DNA of 7,075 nt. It comes from an uncultured Roseburia sp. (GTDB lineage Bacteria > Bacillota > Clostridia > Lachnospirales > Lachnospiraceae). A program made the translations under genes and the position numbers. Shown here one piece after another: positions 6,260-7,075 of the stretch (the first letter of the stretch is position 1; every line of letters begins with the position of its first letter). The notes under the pieces were generated by a model. It was not told where the DNA came from and did no database searches. It worked only from the letters and a program-made list of their open reading frames with translations. The stretch covers positions 1-7,075 of the forward strand of contig CANDFU010000086.1 of the NCBI GenBank assembly GCA_947384095.1, in the 5' to 3' direction.

Positions 6260-7030
6260 TTACCGCTCACACAGTTCTGCGGCAATCGCATCCGCCAGTG
6301 CTGCAAGTTCATCGCCCTGCCCTGCAGCCATCGCCGATTTTATTGTCACCTGTGCGTCAAGAATCGTGATGTCCTTCATCTCTCCCAGCTTCTCGCGCAT
6401 CTGTTTTGCCGTGGTCGCAGCCCATGTGCCATTCTCCATCAAAGCCACCGTCTTCTTCTGCACCGCCAGCGCTTTCATATCGGAAAGAAGATTTTCCATC
6501 ACCGGATAAATCCCGCCGTTGTATGTCGGCGCAGCAAACACCAGATGGCTGGCCCGAAAAATCTCACCGATCAGATCGGAGACATGCGTATTCGAGACAT
6601 CATAGACCGCAATTTTCTCCACACCCCGCTCCGCAAGACAGCCCGCCAGGGCGTCCGCAGCGGAAGCCGTATTTCCGTACATGGAAGCATACATGATAAC
6701 AACCGCCTTATCCTCTGCCTCATATGTGCTCCACTTCTGATATTTTTCAAGAAAATAATCCAGATTCTTTCTCCAGACCGGCCCGTGCAGCGGGCAGATC
6801 ACGGAAATCTTAAGCCCGGAAGCTTTTTTTAACAACGCCTGCACCGACGTGCCGTATTTCCCAACAATATTGCAATAGTAGCGTCTCGCATCATCCAGCC
6901 AGTCGCGGTCAAAATCCATCTCGTCTGCAAATATGTGGCCTCCCAGCGCTCCGAAAGAACCGAAACCATCCGCAGAAAAGAGAACCTCATCCGCCTCATC
7001 GTAAGTGACCATCGTCTCCGGCCAGTGCAC
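6260..7030 (-). CDS. Flavodiiron protein (A-type), C-terminal part
   Basis: The 257 codons include the stop; the 5' end is lost at the adapter junction. The GTG at 7030 is an internal Val codon, not a start. The family (about 400 residues) reduces oxygen to water, or NO to N2O, in the cytoplasm of anaerobes, usually with electrons from rubredoxin. Visible are the end of the beta-lactamase-like diiron domain and the whole flavodoxin domain. Iron ligands can be matched: H2 (VHWPE), D21 (SADGFG) and H82 (PLHGP). Their spacing of 19 and 61 agrees with the last three ligands of known family members, so about 144 residues are missing, including the HxExD ligands. The flavodoxin domain starts near 108, with the FMN phosphate loop ASMYGNTAS at 115-123, APTYNGGIYP at 167-176 and NGTWAATT at 200-207. 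No rubredoxin or flavin reductase extension follows. Whether oxygen or NO is preferred cannot be told. Confidence 0.94.
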   Translation of the reverse strand: MHWPETMVTYDEADEVLFSADGFGSFGALGGHIFADEMDFDRDWLDDARRYYCNIVGKYGTSVQALLKKASGLKISVICPLHGPVWRKNLDYFLEKYQKWSTYEAEDKAVVIMYASMYGNTASAADALAGCLAERGVEKIAVYDVSNTHVSDLIGEIFRASHLVFAAPTYNGGIYPVMENLLSDMKALAVQKKTVALMENGTWAATTAKQMREKLGEMKDITILDAQVTIKSAMAAGQGDELAALADAIAAELCER

Positions 7031-7075
7031 AGATCGGAAGAGCGTCGTGTAGGGAAAGAGTGTAGGTTATAGTGT
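7031..7075 (+). other. Untrimmed Illumina P5-side adapter with i5 index
   Basis: Synthetic sequence. Positions 7031-7063 match the reverse complement of the Illumina universal (read 1) adapter, starting AGATCGGAAGAGC. The next 8 bases (7064-7071, AGGTTATA) occupy the i5 index position, and 7072-7075 (GTGT) begin the P5 arm. Genomic sequence ends at 7030. Confidence 0.98.

Noticed and set aside
6179..6832. 217-codon plus-strand open frame
   Set aside because: It starts before and runs through the terminator hairpin, is antisense to the flavodiiron gene, and resembles no protein family I know.
7028..7030. GTG as the start of the flavodiiron gene
   Set aside because: It is the Val of the conserved VHWPE segment deep inside the diiron domain; the true start lies beyond the insert end.
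34..7043. 13-base inverted repeat at the two termini, resembling insertion-sequence or linear-element ends
   Set aside because: GCTCTTCCGATCT and AGATCGGAAGAGC are the shared arm of the Illumina adapters, so the repeat is synthetic.

Overview
The window is a 6,984-base genomic insert (47-7030) flanked by untrimmed Illumina library adapter, each copy still carrying its 8-base index. Everything outside 47-7030 is synthetic. The genes at both edges are cut by the end of the insert, not by biology. The insert looks like a mid-GC anaerobic Firmicute, most plausibly a gut Clostridia/Lachnospiraceae-type organism. The reasons are strong AGGAGG-like ribosome sites, a flavodiiron protein, a YqhD/BdhA-type iron alcohol dehydrogenase, a DUF362 protein and a secreted CAP plus Ig-like protein. 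The genus cannot be told from the sequence alone.

Left part (47-1679): a divergent pair. An iron-containing alcohol dehydrogenase, of which only the N-terminal 163 residues are present, reads leftward. An AraC-family regulator with a cupin sensor domain reads rightward. The 263-base gap between them holds back-to-back promoter candidates. Between those lie two 10-base direct repeats (AAYTATCGRG) exactly 21 bases apart, the arrangement expected for an AraC-type operator. The simplest reading is that the regulator controls the dehydrogenase and itself.

Middle part (1714-5070, all leftward): a membrane-anchored diguanylate cyclase (periplasmic sensor region, HAMP, PAS-like, GGDEF) lies downstream of a DUF362 protein with a cysteine-rich C-terminus. 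After the cyclase stop codon, another frame stays open for 49 more codons and ends inside an intrinsic terminator hairpin. This is either a tail separated by a frameshift at an A6 run or a small overlapping gene.

Right part (5190-7030): a secreted CAP-domain protein with a C-terminal bacterial Ig-like domain is transcribed rightward, divergent from the DUF362 gene. It converges on the C-terminal two thirds of a flavodiiron protein (oxygen or NO reductase). A strong bidirectional terminator separates the two.

These are ordinary chromosomal genes. I see no mobile element, CRISPR array, tRNA or rRNA. Nothing points firmly to a wholly new system. The best leads are the AraC-type divergent operator and the out-of-frame tail of the cyclase. 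The adapter ends are the most important practical observation.
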